DNA of 64,000 nucleotides from Thermobrachium celere DSM 8682 (GTDB taxonomy: Bacteria; Bacillota; Clostridia; Clostridiales; Caloramatoraceae). The DNA is taken from positions 1,084,702 through 1,148,701 of the forward strand of contig NZ_HF952018.1 of the NCBI RefSeq assembly GCF_000430995.1, written 5' to 3'. Both the position numbers and the translations under genes were made by a program. This document shows positions 49,881 to 59,056 of this stretch, piece after piece (positions within the stretch are counted from its first letter, which is position 1; the number at the start of each line of letters is the position of its first letter). Under the pieces are notes generated by a model that saw only the letters and a list, made by a program, of their open reading frames with translations, ran no database searches and was not told the origin of the DNA.

Positions 49881-49882
49881 CT
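49866..49882. other. Left attachment junction of the mobile element (inferred)
   Basis: The recombinase stop codon (49883-49881) is about 7 bases from the point where the ATPase homology begins. In frame, TAT GGG AAA stands where GAT GGG AAA (D-G-K) would be expected, so the crossover lies at or just before ATGGG (49873-49869). The core cannot be fixed without the right junction. Confidence 0.55.
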
Positions 49883-51440
49883 AAAACAGCCAGTGGATTA
49901 TTATTTCTTGTTCGTTTGTTCTTTTATCCTTTTCTCCTATTTCAATATAATCTATAAGCTCATTAACCATATCGTAAGTTAACCTATCAAAGTTTAAAAA
50001 GGACCTAACTTTTTCTACTATTTTACTCTTCTTTTCCTCTGCAAGCCTTAAGTTTTCTATTTGGGACTCAATGTATTGTTTCCTTGCCAAAAGTGTATTT
50101 TTTTCATCTAAAAAGACTTTATTAAACTCTAAAAACTGCTCTTCGGTAATCATGCCCTTTGTTTTATCAAGATATATATTCTTAAGTGCAGTATCCCTTG
50201 TTTTAATATCATTGTTTATCCTACTTAGCTCCTTTTCTAAATTCTTAATCTCTAAATCAAAAGTCATATCGTTAAGCCCTTCAACAATCTCATTTTCATT
50301 TAATATTCTAAAATGTTCTTTAATCTTATCTGCTACTATATTTTCAAGTCTATCGAGCCTTATAGTATGTTTTGTACAAAGCTTTCCCTTAGAGATACAA
50401 TAAAGTTTACACCTTAAATACGACCTCTTTGCATTATTAGTTGTCTTTTGCATTGTACTTTTACAATCTAAACATTTAACCTTTCCTGCAAAAATATGTG
50501 ATTTACCTGTTCCTAAGCTTCTTACCTTACTTTTTAATCTTTTTTGAACCTTATTAAAAGTTTCCCTATCAATAATAGGCTCGTGGGTATTTTCTACTAT
50601 AATCCAGTCGCTTTCCTTTAGCTTTACTGTCTTTTTTGATTTGTAATTTAGCTTTTCATAGACATGTTGAACCATATCTCCAACATACATTCTGTTCTTT
50701 AAAATCCTTTTTACCGTTGTCTTATTCCAATAACCTCGACTTTTACTAACAAAGCTGTTGTTTACATTCATCCCCTTTAATAGTTTATACTTACTTGGGT
50801 TTGGTATATTTTTTTCATTAAGCATATCTGCTATCTTTTGAGTACCATATCCATCTAAATACCAATTAAATATGTCTCTAACAATCTTTGCAGCTTCTTC
50901 ATCTATAACAAGTCTGTTTTTATCCTTTTCATCTTTTTTGTATCCAAAGCAGGGAAAAGAGCCTATGAATTTACCTGATTTTTGTTTTACCCTAAATACA
51001 GCCTTTATTGATTCACTTATATCCTCACAATACCATTCATTAATAAGGGCATTAACCTGCCTGCTTTTTTTATTATGTTTATCCTTTGTATCTACCCCAT
51101 CTACCACACTTACAAACCTAATATTCCATTCAATAAACTTATTGTGAAGATACTTCTCAACAAGCTCCATATCCCTTGAAAACCTTGATTGATGCTTACA
51201 GAGGATTATATTAAATTTGCCCTGTTCTGCATCTCTTATCATTTGATTAAACTCTGGCCTATCCTTATCAAGACCTGAATAATCCTCATCACTATAAATC
51301 TTATATATCTTCCATCCTCTTTCATTGGCATATCTTATTAGCATATCCTTTTGATTTTGTATGCTCTCACTCTCATCCATCTTGTTTGCTTTATCCCTAT
51401 CTTCATCACTTAGCCTTACATATATAGCTACAACCTCCAA
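49881..51440 (-). CDS. Large serine recombinase 1 (integrase/excisionase of the element)
   Basis: Site-specific recombinase of 519 residues, TTG start at 51440 after AAGGAGG. The catalytic resolvase domain spans about 1-145 (AIYVRLSDEDRD with Ser11, KHQSRFSRD with the catalytic Arg). The recombinase domain follows (FGYKKDEK, KIADMLNEKNIPNPS, RILKNRMYVGDMVQH). A zinc ribbon (CLDC...CKLYC) and a long coiled coil (about 385-470) precede the C-terminus. Its gene ends at the insertion junction, where integrases usually lie. It should recombine the attachment site within the ATPase gene. Confidence 0.93.
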   Translation of the reverse strand: MEVVAIYVRLSDEDRDKANKMDESESIQNQKDMLIRYANERGWKIYKIYSDEDYSGLDKDRPEFNQMIRDAEQGKFNIILCKHQSRFSRDMELVEKYLHNKFIEWNIRFVSVVDGVDTKDKHNKKSRQVNALINEWYCEDISESIKAVFRVKQKSGKFIGSFPCFGYKKDEKDKNRLVIDEEAAKIVRDIFNWYLDGYGTQKIADMLNEKNIPNPSKYKLLKGMNVNNSFVSKSRGYWNKTTVKRILKNRMYVGDMVQHVYEKLNYKSKKTVKLKESDWIIVENTHEPIIDRETFNKVQKRLKSKVRSLGTGKSHIFAGKVKCLDCKSTMQKTTNNAKRSYLRCKLYCISKGKLCTKHTIRLDRLENIVADKIKEHFRILNENEIVEGLNDMTFDLEIKNLEKELSRINNDIKTRDTALKNIYLDKTKGMITEEQFLEFNKVFLDEKNTLLARKQYIESQIENLRLAEEKKSKIVEKVRSFLNFDRLTYDMVNELIDYIEIGEKDKRTNEQEIIIHWLF

Positions 51441-51499
51441 GCTATACCTCCTTCACCTTACTCACTGGCTAAGAAGTATAACTACCTACTTTATTTTTA

Positions 51500-51519
51500 A
51501 GCAGATAGCTTCATCTGCT
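51500..51519. other. Hairpin between the 44-residue ORF and recombinase 1
   Basis: A 7-base stem (AGCAGAT with ATCTGCT) encloses the stop codon of the small ORF. A T-run follows it on the plus strand but not on the minus strand. It may stop antisense or plus-strand transcription, or reduce read-through into the recombinase gene. Confidence 0.4.
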
Positions 51520-51645
51520 GTTTTTGCTTTCTCTCTTCTTAATTAGTTTAATAACCTGCTCCATTAGTTTCTTTTTTCTCTCTTCACCTTCCTTTGTAGC
51601 AAATACTTCCTTTAAAATGATTTTTTCACCAACCCTATCCCCCAC
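51511..51645 (-). CDS. Small basic protein upstream of recombinase 1
   Basis: A 44-residue ORF, GTG at 51645 with AAGGAG six bases upstream. The sequence is highly charged (VFATKEGEERKKKLMEQVIK, then KKRESK) and predicted helical. There is no known motif. It is about 70 bases upstream of recombinase 1 on the same strand. A recombination directionality factor or a short regulatory protein is possible. Confidence 0.6.
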   Translation of the reverse strand: MGDRVGEKIILKEVFATKEGEERKKKLMEQVIKLIKKRESKNSR

Positions 51646-51763
51646 AAATAACTCCTTAACTTAATTCACTTATCATTTTATTCAACTAAAGTTATTGGTA
51701 TTACTTATATATTGAGCATCTACTTTCAATTTTATGTATTTTTCATTACTATGAATTTTTGTA

Positions 51764-51793
51764 GACAAGTATAAACTCGTCCAACATTGTCAA
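51764..51793. promoter_or_regulatory. Palindrome and leftward -35 between the XRE gene and recombinase 1 unit
   Basis: GACAAGTATAAACTCGTC (51764-51781) is an 18-base palindrome with one mismatch in the 7-base arms. On the minus strand TTGACA (51793-51788) lies six bases upstream of it, so the palindrome covers the spacer and -10 region of the promoter reading to recombinase 1. It is 38 bases before the XRE gene, whose product is the natural candidate to bind it. Confidence 0.5.
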
Positions 51794-51819
51794 TAATTAC
51801 AGTTGAAAGGGGGATTATT

Positions 51820-52269
51820 ATGGATACACTACAAATGGAATTTGGTAAAATGGTTAGAAAATATAGAAAGGAAAAGGGATACTCAACCCAAAAGCTTGCT
51901 GAACTTTTAGGCGTAAGCGTTGGACTTGTAAATAATATTGAGAATGGTAAGAGCGATGTGTTTAAGCTGGAAGTATTATCCTGTTTGTTAAAATTAAATG
52001 AAATACCTGAAGAAGAGTTTATTAGCATAATATACAATAAAACTTTTTCATATCAATTTAAAGATAACAACCAAAAAATTGAAATTTACTTACCAAGCAA
52101 TATATCGTCAGCTGAAAATAATGAATTCAAAGACTATTTATCAGCAATTTTGAATTCTCTTCTTAATGTTTTTGAGGAATATAAGCAAAATAAAAATCTT
52201 ATTGAATCAATAACAGATTCAATAAGATTTCAATTGGAACTTTATTTAAAATGCAAAAATTATTTATAG
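51820..52269 (+). CDS. XRE-family HTH regulator
   Basis: DNA-binding protein of 149 residues, start ATG at 51820 after AAAGGGGG. The Cro/C1-type HTH spans residues 7-62 (MVRKYRKEKGYSTQKLAELLGVSVGLVNNIENGKSDV in overlapping segments KMVRKYRKEKGYSTQ and LAELLGVSVGLVNNIENGK). The C-terminal part has no recognisable domain. It diverges from the recombinase 1 unit across a palindrome. A repressor of element excision is inferred. Confidence 0.85.
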   Translation: MDTLQMEFGKMVRKYRKEKGYSTQKLAELLGVSVGLVNNIENGKSDVFKLEVLSCLLKLNEIPEEEFISIIYNKTFSYQFKDNNQKIEIYLPSNISSAENNEFKDYLSAILNSLLNVFEEYKQNKNLIESITDSIRFQLELYLKCKNYL

Positions 52270-52274
52270 TTATA

Positions 52275-52901
52275 TTATACCTTTACAACTAAGCAGTTTT
52301 CAGAAAGTAAATTTATCTCTTTGCTAATATTTGCTCTCATTAACGCACAAGCAGCTAAATTGAATGGATTTTCCGCTGTAATGTCTGCTGTTTCTTCTAT
52401 TTTTTTAGATAAACATAGATAACAAAATTTATCTAAAGCCTTTTGTGCATCATTTTCATGTAAAGAAGTCTTTGATTGACCTGACACAAAGGCTTCCCAT
52501 ATAAACAAGTTTATATCTTCGTTTATAAATCTATTCCAATCAAATGTTATCTTTATTTCATTTTTACAATTTTCTTTAATATTTTTAAAAATCCAAACCA
52601 TTTCAGCTAATCCAATAGATAAGACTTGGCTACCAGCTGATGCACTCCACGCTCTATTTTTTTCTCCATTTCTTGCACTTGTCAAATTCAATGGATTTTC
52701 TGATATTGGAATAAAAAGTGGACATTCAAACCCTAATGCCACTTTATATCCTTTAGTTAAGTCATCTGCAATTCCTAAGGCAAATTGTTTAATATCTTTC
52801 CCCAAAATTACATTTTGTTCTAACAAATCTTTTTTGCACCAACCAAATTTATTAGCCTTAATTGAACCAATGTCTGCACACCAGACACTTATGTTTTTCA
52901 T
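52275..52901 (-). CDS. Unrecognised protein with RNase-H-like (DUF429-like) features
   Basis: 208 residues from ATG at 52901; GGAGTG lies upstream with wide spacing, and a GTG 15 bases earlier overlaps it. The N-terminus ISVWCADIGSIK resembles a first RNase-H-fold strand with Asp, and ALGFECPLFIP resembles the second acidic strand as in DUF429. Later conserved-looking parts are RNGEKNRAWSASAG, FIWEAFVSG and HENDAQKAL. No membrane segment. Its 3' end is convergent with the XRE gene, only 5 bases away. It sits beside a restriction island, so a nuclease role is possible but unproven. Confidence 0.55.
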   Translation of the reverse strand: MKNISVWCADIGSIKANKFGWCKKDLLEQNVILGKDIKQFALGIADDLTKGYKVALGFECPLFIPISENPLNLTSARNGEKNRAWSASAGSQVLSIGLAEMVWIFKNIKENCKNEIKITFDWNRFINEDINLFIWEAFVSGQSKTSLHENDAQKALDKFCYLCLSKKIEETADITAENPFNLAACALMRANISKEINLLSENCLVVKV

Positions 52902-53009
52902 GAAAAATACATACACTCCTTTATCTTTTTCTTTTGTGAAAATAACACTTAAACATTATTTGTTCAACCTATAATTCTTTTTTATCCAAACTTAAATCCA
53001 CTTTTTTCG

Positions 53010-53723
53010 TTACAAATCCATCCTTACCCCATATTTCCTTAACCATTCCCGTCTCTTTTCGTAATCTGGCATAACCTTTGAAAGTAAGTTCCAAAAGTCT
53101 TTGGAATGGTTTTTATAATAAAGATGGCACATTTCATGTACAAGAATATAGTCAAAGGCATCTGCCCTTGCCATAGCACATCTCCAGTTAAATAAAAGTT
53201 CATCCTTGGATGTACAGCTTGCCCATCTTTTTTTCTGTTCCTTAACCTTTATTGCAGTTGGTTTTTTACTAAAGAAATTTTGGTAGTATTTTAGCCTTTC
53301 TTGAACTTTTTCTAAAGTCCTCTGCCTATACCATTCTTCCATAGCCTTCTTTATTACACTATCATCTTTTTTATTTACAGTTACATAAAACTTACCTCTA
53401 AAAAGCCTAACTTCAGGCTTTTTTATATTTTCATCAATGAGAATTTGAAGGGAGTAGTTTCTACCAAAATACATAAAGGATTCTCCATTAACATACTCCC
53501 TTTTTATTGGTGTTGTTTCAACGCTATTTAATAAAAATAACTTCTGTACAATCCAATTTGCCTTCTTTTTGACTACTTCTAAAACATCTTCTTCCTTTAT
53601 TCCATCTGGTGCTATAACATTTATAACATCTGGTGGTTCAACTGATATTTCAACTGTTTTTCGTCTTCTGTAATCTAAATTAAACTCTATTGTTCGTGTT
53701 CCATACTGAAATTTCAGCTTCAT
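53010..53723 (-). CDS. YgjP-like SprT-type metallopeptidase (DUF45)
   Basis: Protein of 237 residues in the YgjP/WLM (M48-like) family. The zinc motif is ILVHEMCHLYYKNHSKDFW near 190, preceded by the family signature KKRWASCTSKDELLFNWR near 160. The N-terminal half is beta-rich. It is 9 bases after hsdR and is the last gene of the restriction operon. Such genes are common neighbours of type I systems, but their role there is not known. Confidence 0.85.
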   Translation of the reverse strand: MKLKFQYGTRTIEFNLDYRRRKTVEISVEPPDVINVIAPDGIKEEDVLEVVKKKANWIVQKLFLLNSVETTPIKREYVNGESFMYFGRNYSLQILIDENIKKPEVRLFRGKFYVTVNKKDDSVIKKAMEEWYRQRTLEKVQERLKYYQNFFSKKPTAIKVKEQKKRWASCTSKDELLFNWRCAMARADAFDYILVHEMCHLYYKNHSKDFWNLLSKVMPDYEKRREWLRKYGVRMDL

Positions 53724-53732
53724 ATAATCCCT

Positions 53733-56700
53733 CTATTCCTTTGTGGCATAATGGACCTTTGCTAAGTTTAAAAGTTCTACTGTTAGTTTATCTATTTTGT
53801 CTTTTCCTAAAGTTTTAAAATATCTCTTTATTAGATGCATTCTTATACTTCTCTGAACATCATTTGTTTTTGTAGGATTTGTTACCCAATCAATTGGAGT
53901 ATCCAATAATATTTCATCAATCTCTTTTGTTATTGTTTTTACTAAATCATCTGTATCTGAAGCTATATAAACAGCTGTTTCCTCTTTTACTACATCTATA
54001 TCCTCATCTAAAACAATCTTTTTAATTGTTTGATATAAAGCATACTGCTTTTTATTAAATCCGAGTTTTTCAGCTTCACTCTCAAGGCCTTTTTTAACTT
54101 CCCTTTCAATAAACTCCTCTAACTTTTTCTTTCTCTCAATCCAACTGTTTTCTGTTTCATCTAATATCTTTTGTAGCTTTTCAAGAAGGCTTGTATAATA
54201 AACTGGGTTTTCGTCCATTTTAATACTAATCACATGTTTTGCAGCATGTTCCATTGCAGAAGCCTTTGCCTCATCTGAATTTAAAGTTTCTATCTTTGTT
54301 TTAAAATCCTCTTCAAATAAAGTTATGGGTTTTATCCACTGAACTACTCCCTTTGAAACTAAATGCTCTTCTATAATTTTTCTAACCTTTTCTCCACAGT
54401 CTGATATATCTAAGTTTTTCTCTGGTGAATATTTGGCCTTGCAGGCTGCCCTTATATATGAAAGCCATTTTAAATCGTTTAATATATCTTTTCCTACATG
54501 AAGTGGAAGTAGTACCTCAACATAGGATGAAAACTTTTTATAGGCTATCTCAAACTCCGCCCTTTTATCCTCCATCTTTAATACATTAACAAGCTCATCA
54601 AGATTGTTTTTATCTATTCCCTTAAACATTCTCATTGCTGCTTCTCTTACAGTTAGCATTTGCTTATATATTTCATCCATTGAATACATAGGTGTTCCGA
54701 TATCTTCTTTTTCAAATATAGCAAGGGCTTCTTCTAAGAAGTTTGTTATACCATAGTAGTCAACTACATAACCACACTGCTTTGTTATTGTCACTTTTTC
54801 TATTTTGCCATTTTCAATCTCTTTTTCTACTTCCCTTACGCTGGTTCTATTAACCCTTGCAATTGCTTGAAGAAGGTTATGTTCCTTTAAAGGTCTATCC
54901 AAATACATAACCTGCTCAATTGGTGCATCAAAACCAGTTAATAGCATATCCTTTACAATTATAAAGCATAGTTTATCCTTTTCAACAGGCTTCTTAAACC
55001 TATTTATAATCTCCTCCTGCTGCTTTATTGTTGTAAAATGTTCCTTTAGGTGTGGAGGGTCATTTTGACTTCCTGAGAAGATTACCTTTGCTTCAAAACC
55101 TTCTCCCAAAATATCCTTCATATGCTTGTTTAGTGCATTATAATATTTTACACAGGCTTCTCTACTAATACATACAATCTGTGCCTTAAATCCATTTGGA
55201 AGTACATTTTCTTTATAATGAGTTAATATATCCTTTGCTATGTCCTCAATTCTTGATTCTGCTTCAATTATTGTTCTTTTGTTTGCATATTTTTGTTTTA
55301 TTGCTTCCTTTTCTTCATCTGTTTTATCCTCAAAGGTTTCACAAAATATATCCTCAAGGCTGTCTCCCTTTATTTGAAGTTCTTCCTTTCTTCCCTCATA
55401 AACAATCTTTACAGTTGCACCATCATCAACAGCCTGTTGAATTGAGTATTTATCAATATATCCTCCAAATGTTCTTTTGGTTGATTTATCTTCTTTATCT
55501 ATTGGTGTTCCTGTAAAGCCTATAAATACTGCATTAGGTAGTGCCCTTCTTAAATTTGCTGCTGTATCTTTATAATGGCTTCTGTGTGCTTCATCTGCAA
55601 GAACAATTACATTTGATTTATTTGTTAAAATATCATATTCCTTTATGAATTTCTTTGTGGTTTTTACACCACCTACAATAACTTCTCTTTCCTCTGTCTC
55701 ATTTTCAAACTTTTGTATTGTTGTCATTATAATTTGGGGCTGTGCCTTTGAAAGTAGCTCCTTCATCTGTGAAATTGTCTCTGCTCTAACTGGTGTTGTT
55801 GTTTTTGATAGTGCCCTTACAAATGTATTGTAAATCTGCTTATCTAAATCTATTCTATCAGTTACAACAACTATTGTTGAATCCTTTAGCTTTTCAATTC
55901 TTCTTATCTTCCTTGCTAAAAACACCATAGTTAGAGACTTTCCTGAACCCTGGGTATGCCATATAACTCCACCCTTTTGAAGTTTGTCCCTTCCATTTAT
56001 TATTCTATCAACTGCCTTATTAACAGCCCTAAACTGCTGGTATCTACACACCTTCTTTATAGTTACTCCACTATCTGTTTCAAATAATACAAAGTTTCTC
56101 ATTAAATCAAGTAAATTTTTCTTTTCTAAAACTCCTTGAAGTAATATATTTTGTCCAAAATTTTCTACATCTTCAATTTCGCTCTTTTCAAAAGGATAAG
56201 GGTCCTTCCATTCAAGATAGTGGTCATATTTTGAGCTTATTGTTCCTATATATCCATGATACTTGTTTAAAATAATTGTAAAAAAGTTTGTATAAAATAG
56301 TCTTGGATTTCCTTCCCCAATGGATGAATCCCTTTCGTTCATATATCTTCTTAATTGTTCATAGGCTTCTTTTTTCCCTATATTTTCATTGCTACTTTTT
56401 TCTAAAAATGGTGATTTACATTCTATTACAACAATGGGCATACCATTTATAAATACAACAATATCAGGAATTATTTTCCCTCCTGATAGGGTTTGTACCT
56501 CAAACTGCCTTGTTACAAGAAAATCATTGTTTTCTGGATTTTCAAAGTCAATAAAGTGGACTGTATGAAATTTCTTTTTACCACTTCCATCTAAATCCTG
56601 TTCTACAGCAAAGTTTAATTCAACTATGTAAGTATATATCTTTTCATTAATCTCTAATAATGATGCTCCTAAAAGGTCTGCATTTGTTATCCTTCTTACT

Positions 56701-56912
56701 ACCTTGTTTAGATTGTTTTCATCTATCCATGGGTTTAATCTTTTTAATGCCTTTTTTAGCCTATTTACTAAAATTACATCTTTAAAAGATTCCCTTTCTC
56801 CATCAAATGGAGTTAATTTATCCCCATCAATAAATTCATAGCCCAATTTATCTTTTAAATACCTTATGGCAGGCATTTCAACCAGGCTTTCTTCATTACC
56901 TAAATAGGACAT
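53733..56912 (-). CDS. hsdR: Type I restriction enzyme R subunit HsdR
   Basis: Motor and nuclease subunit of 1059 residues. The PD-(D/E)XK nuclease core is near 145-165 (IPDIVVFINGMPIVVIECKS). The SF2 helicase has Walker A WHTQGSGKSLTM near 318, DEAH box VLADEAHRSHY near 445, GFTGTPID near 480, and motif VI QAIARVNR near 675. The C-terminal helical part binds the MTase. It follows the mrr-like gene by 21 bases. Confidence 0.95.
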   Translation of the reverse strand: MSYLGNEESLVEMPAIRYLKDKLGYEFIDGDKLTPFDGERESFKDVILVNRLKKALKRLNPWIDENNLNKVVRRITNADLLGASLLEINEKIYTYIVELNFAVEQDLDGSGKKKFHTVHFIDFENPENNDFLVTRQFEVQTLSGGKIIPDIVVFINGMPIVVIECKSPFLEKSSNENIGKKEAYEQLRRYMNERDSSIGEGNPRLFYTNFFTIILNKYHGYIGTISSKYDHYLEWKDPYPFEKSEIEDVENFGQNILLQGVLEKKNLLDLMRNFVLFETDSGVTIKKVCRYQQFRAVNKAVDRIINGRDKLQKGGVIWHTQGSGKSLTMVFLARKIRRIEKLKDSTIVVVTDRIDLDKQIYNTFVRALSKTTTPVRAETISQMKELLSKAQPQIIMTTIQKFENETEEREVIVGGVKTTKKFIKEYDILTNKSNVIVLADEAHRSHYKDTAANLRRALPNAVFIGFTGTPIDKEDKSTKRTFGGYIDKYSIQQAVDDGATVKIVYEGRKEELQIKGDSLEDIFCETFEDKTDEEKEAIKQKYANKRTIIEAESRIEDIAKDILTHYKENVLPNGFKAQIVCISREACVKYYNALNKHMKDILGEGFEAKVIFSGSQNDPPHLKEHFTTIKQQEEIINRFKKPVEKDKLCFIIVKDMLLTGFDAPIEQVMYLDRPLKEHNLLQAIARVNRTSVREVEKEIENGKIEKVTITKQCGYVVDYYGITNFLEEALAIFEKEDIGTPMYSMDEIYKQMLTVREAAMRMFKGIDKNNLDELVNVLKMEDKRAEFEIAYKKFSSYVEVLLPLHVGKDILNDLKWLSYIRAACKAKYSPEKNLDISDCGEKVRKIIEEHLVSKGVVQWIKPITLFEEDFKTKIETLNSDEAKASAMEHAAKHVISIKMDENPVYYTSLLEKLQKILDETENSWIERKKKLEEFIEREVKKGLESEAEKLGFNKKQYALYQTIKKIVLDEDIDVVKEETAVYIASDTDDLVKTITKEIDEILLDTPIDWVTNPTKTNDVQRSIRMHLIKRYFKTLGKDKIDKLTVELLNLAKVHYATKE

Positions 56913-56933
56913 TTAACCCCCTCCCTATTGTTG

Positions 56934-57857
56934 CTATTCATCAAAATAATCAGTGTCTATTCTTTTAATTTCGTAATTTTGTTGAACAGAAACTCCTACA
57001 TTAAAATCTATCATATATTGAGTTAACATTATTCCATCAATTAAAACAATTTTCATTTCATTACTTTTTTGAATATATGAATAAGCTTCTTTGGAAAAAG
57101 TTGACGTAGTAATAAAAATGCCTTTTTTTGCTCCTTGCCCTACTAATGCACCAACAAATTTTTGTATTTCAGGTCTTCCTACTACTGTATCTTTCCAACG
57201 TTTTGCTTGAACATATATCCTATCTAATCCTAATCTATCTTCGTTTATTATTCCATCTATTCCTTCATCCGCTGTCTTTTGAGTTACTTTTTTGGCTTCT
57301 TGCTTAGACCCACCATATCCCATGTTGATTAGTAAGTCTAAAACTATCTCTTCAAATTTATCAAATGGGACTTCTAATAATTTCTGTAAAAGTTCTCGAG
57401 CTAACAATTCTCTCATTTCTTTGTATGCTTCATCCATTCTCTCGTAGGGAGTTTTTGAATCAATTACCTCTTGTTCATCTTCTTTATTTTCTTTCTTCGA
57501 TATTTTTCTGTTTTTATTATAAAACTCTTTAAATTCATCATATCGTAATAAATATTTTGTATTTAAACTTTGTATATTTTCTTTTAACAAATTTTGTCCT
57601 TTTTCGGTAATTTGAAATTGCCCTCTTTTAGGTATGTTTAATAACCCAGCATAGAACAAATAACTCTTTGCCCAATTTATTCTATCATAGAATATCTTTT
57701 TTGCATTTTGACCTTGATAAGTTCTATTAATTTCTTCATCAGTTAAACCAAAAATTTTTGCAAGTGCTATTTCAGTTTCTTTATTATCATGTATTTTACC
57801 ATCTGAAATATATTTTAATAAGGGTAACATTATTTCTTCAAAAGTTGGGATACTCAT
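56934..57857 (-). CDS. Mrr-type restriction endonuclease
   Basis: Modification-dependent or type IV-like nuclease of 307 residues, start at 57857 after GAGGTG. The N-terminal winged-helix Mrr_N domain (about 5-90: PTFEEIMLPLLKYISDGKIHD) is followed by the PD-(D/E)XK Mrr_cat domain: FEEIVLDLLINMGYGG, DEGIDGIINEDRLGLDRIYVQAKRW (D then QxK; motif split here) and VGALVGQGAKKGIFITTSTFS. It is encoded between hsdS and hsdR in one operon, an addition to the usual type I set. Confidence 0.9.
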   Translation of the reverse strand: MSIPTFEEIMLPLLKYISDGKIHDNKETEIALAKIFGLTDEEINRTYQGQNAKKIFYDRINWAKSYLFYAGLLNIPKRGQFQITEKGQNLLKENIQSLNTKYLLRYDEFKEFYNKNRKISKKENKEDEQEVIDSKTPYERMDEAYKEMRELLARELLQKLLEVPFDKFEEIVLDLLINMGYGGSKQEAKKVTQKTADEGIDGIINEDRLGLDRIYVQAKRWKDTVVGRPEIQKFVGALVGQGAKKGIFITTSTFSKEAYSYIQKSNEMKIVLIDGIMLTQYMIDFNVGVSVQQNYEIKRIDTDYFDE

Positions 57858-57878
57858 TGACAACACCTCTTAAATAAC

Positions 57879-59051
57879 TTATACTTTAACCCTAATTTTT
57901 CCTGTTAAAAGCTTTTGCATAAGCCCTTTTTTAAGTATTTCAAGTTTTTCTTTCTTTGCTTGATATTCTTCAAGCTGGTCGTCTACTGATGATAGAATGT
58001 CGGCAATTTTTTGTTGTTCTTTAATATTTGTAACAGGAATATCTAAATTCCTTAAATCATTACTATTTATCGCATCAAATGTACTTCCTTGAGATATTCT
58101 TTTTAAATAAACACTATATATTTTTAATAAATAAAATACATACATAAAGTTAAGTTCCTCATTACATCTTAGTGCAGCTAATCCTCTTCCTATGCAAGCT
58201 CTTGTATTATTTATATTAACCTCTCCTACTGGAGCTCTAACTGAAATTAGAATGTCTCTTGGTTCAGAAATTTTTATTGGTTTACTACACCATTTTTGTG
58301 GTATTGGATAAATAAGTCCAAATTCTGTTTTACCTTGATAAAATGGCAATCCAATTCTTTCTTCATTATAACTATCGGAATCTGGCGATTGTCCCATTAT
58401 AATCTCACACACATCCCCTAACTTCTTCACATCCCAATCCTTAGGTATAACCCCTACCTCTGTCTTTTTAAATTCCTTATGCCCTATTCCCTTTGTTAAA
58501 AGCCTTTGCATTAACCCTTTTTTGAGCTCTTTTGTTTTTTCTATAAGCTTATCAACATTTTCAATTTGTTCATCTACTGTTGAAAGTATGTCGGCTATTT
58601 TTTGTTGTTCTGGTTGTGGTGGGATAGGAATTTTTATACTTTCTATAGTAGATGCACTTAAGCTTGGCACACCAGTCGCTTCATTATACATATACCAGTT
58701 TATTGTTTGAAAATAATAAAATACATATTTAGGAAATGCTCTGTTTGTAATTTCTGTATAAAACAAAGTATCTATAGTCCAAAAAGGTCTTTCAATATAT
58801 TGTGGTTTATTTATGGTTCCCTTCCTTCCAATTAAAACAGAAGGTTTATCATATAAATATTTATTTGCCCATCCAATCTGTCCCCCAGTTCCTAATATCG
58901 GTATAGCACCATTTTCATCTACAACGTCTTGTTGACTTTTCCCATGTCTAACTTTTAAAACATCACCAACATTTACTACTTCCCACTCCTTTGGTATCTC
59001 TCCAAGCTCCGTCATCTTATATCCTTCTCTTGCCTTCTTCACCTGTCTCAC
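57879..59051 (-). CDS. hsdS: Type I restriction specificity subunit HsdS
   Basis: Recognises the bipartite target, 390 residues. Two target-recognition domains (about 15-150 and 205-340) are each followed by a helical conserved region: QPEQQKIADILSTVDEQIEN...KGLMQRLLT and KEQQKIADILSSVDDQLEEY...KGLMQKLLTGK. These repeats are near-identical in protein. GTG at 59051 is used; a second GTG nine bases later is also possible. It lies 5 bases after hsdM. Confidence 0.92.
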   Translation of the reverse strand: MRQVKKAREGYKMTELGEIPKEWEVVNVGDVLKVRHGKSQQDVVDENGAIPILGTGGQIGWANKYLYDKPSVLIGRKGTINKPQYIERPFWTIDTLFYTEITNRAFPKYVFYYFQTINWYMYNEATGVPSLSASTIESIKIPIPPQPEQQKIADILSTVDEQIENVDKLIEKTKELKKGLMQRLLTKGIGHKEFKKTEVGVIPKDWDVKKLGDVCEIIMGQSPDSDSYNEERIGLPFYQGKTEFGLIYPIPQKWCSKPIKISEPRDILISVRAPVGEVNINNTRACIGRGLAALRCNEELNFMYVFYLLKIYSVYLKRISQGSTFDAINSNDLRNLDIPVTNIKEQQKIADILSSVDDQLEEYQAKKEKLEILKKGLMQKLLTGKIRVKV

Positions 59052-59056
59052 CTGCC

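Noticed and set aside
51732-52037. Minus-strand 101-codon frame
   Set aside because: It overlaps the XRE gene, which has a clear HTH and a ribosome binding site; the antisense frame has none.
57879-59051. An invertible hsdS locus
   Set aside because: There is only one hsdS gene, no second partial copy and no small invertase next to it in the window.
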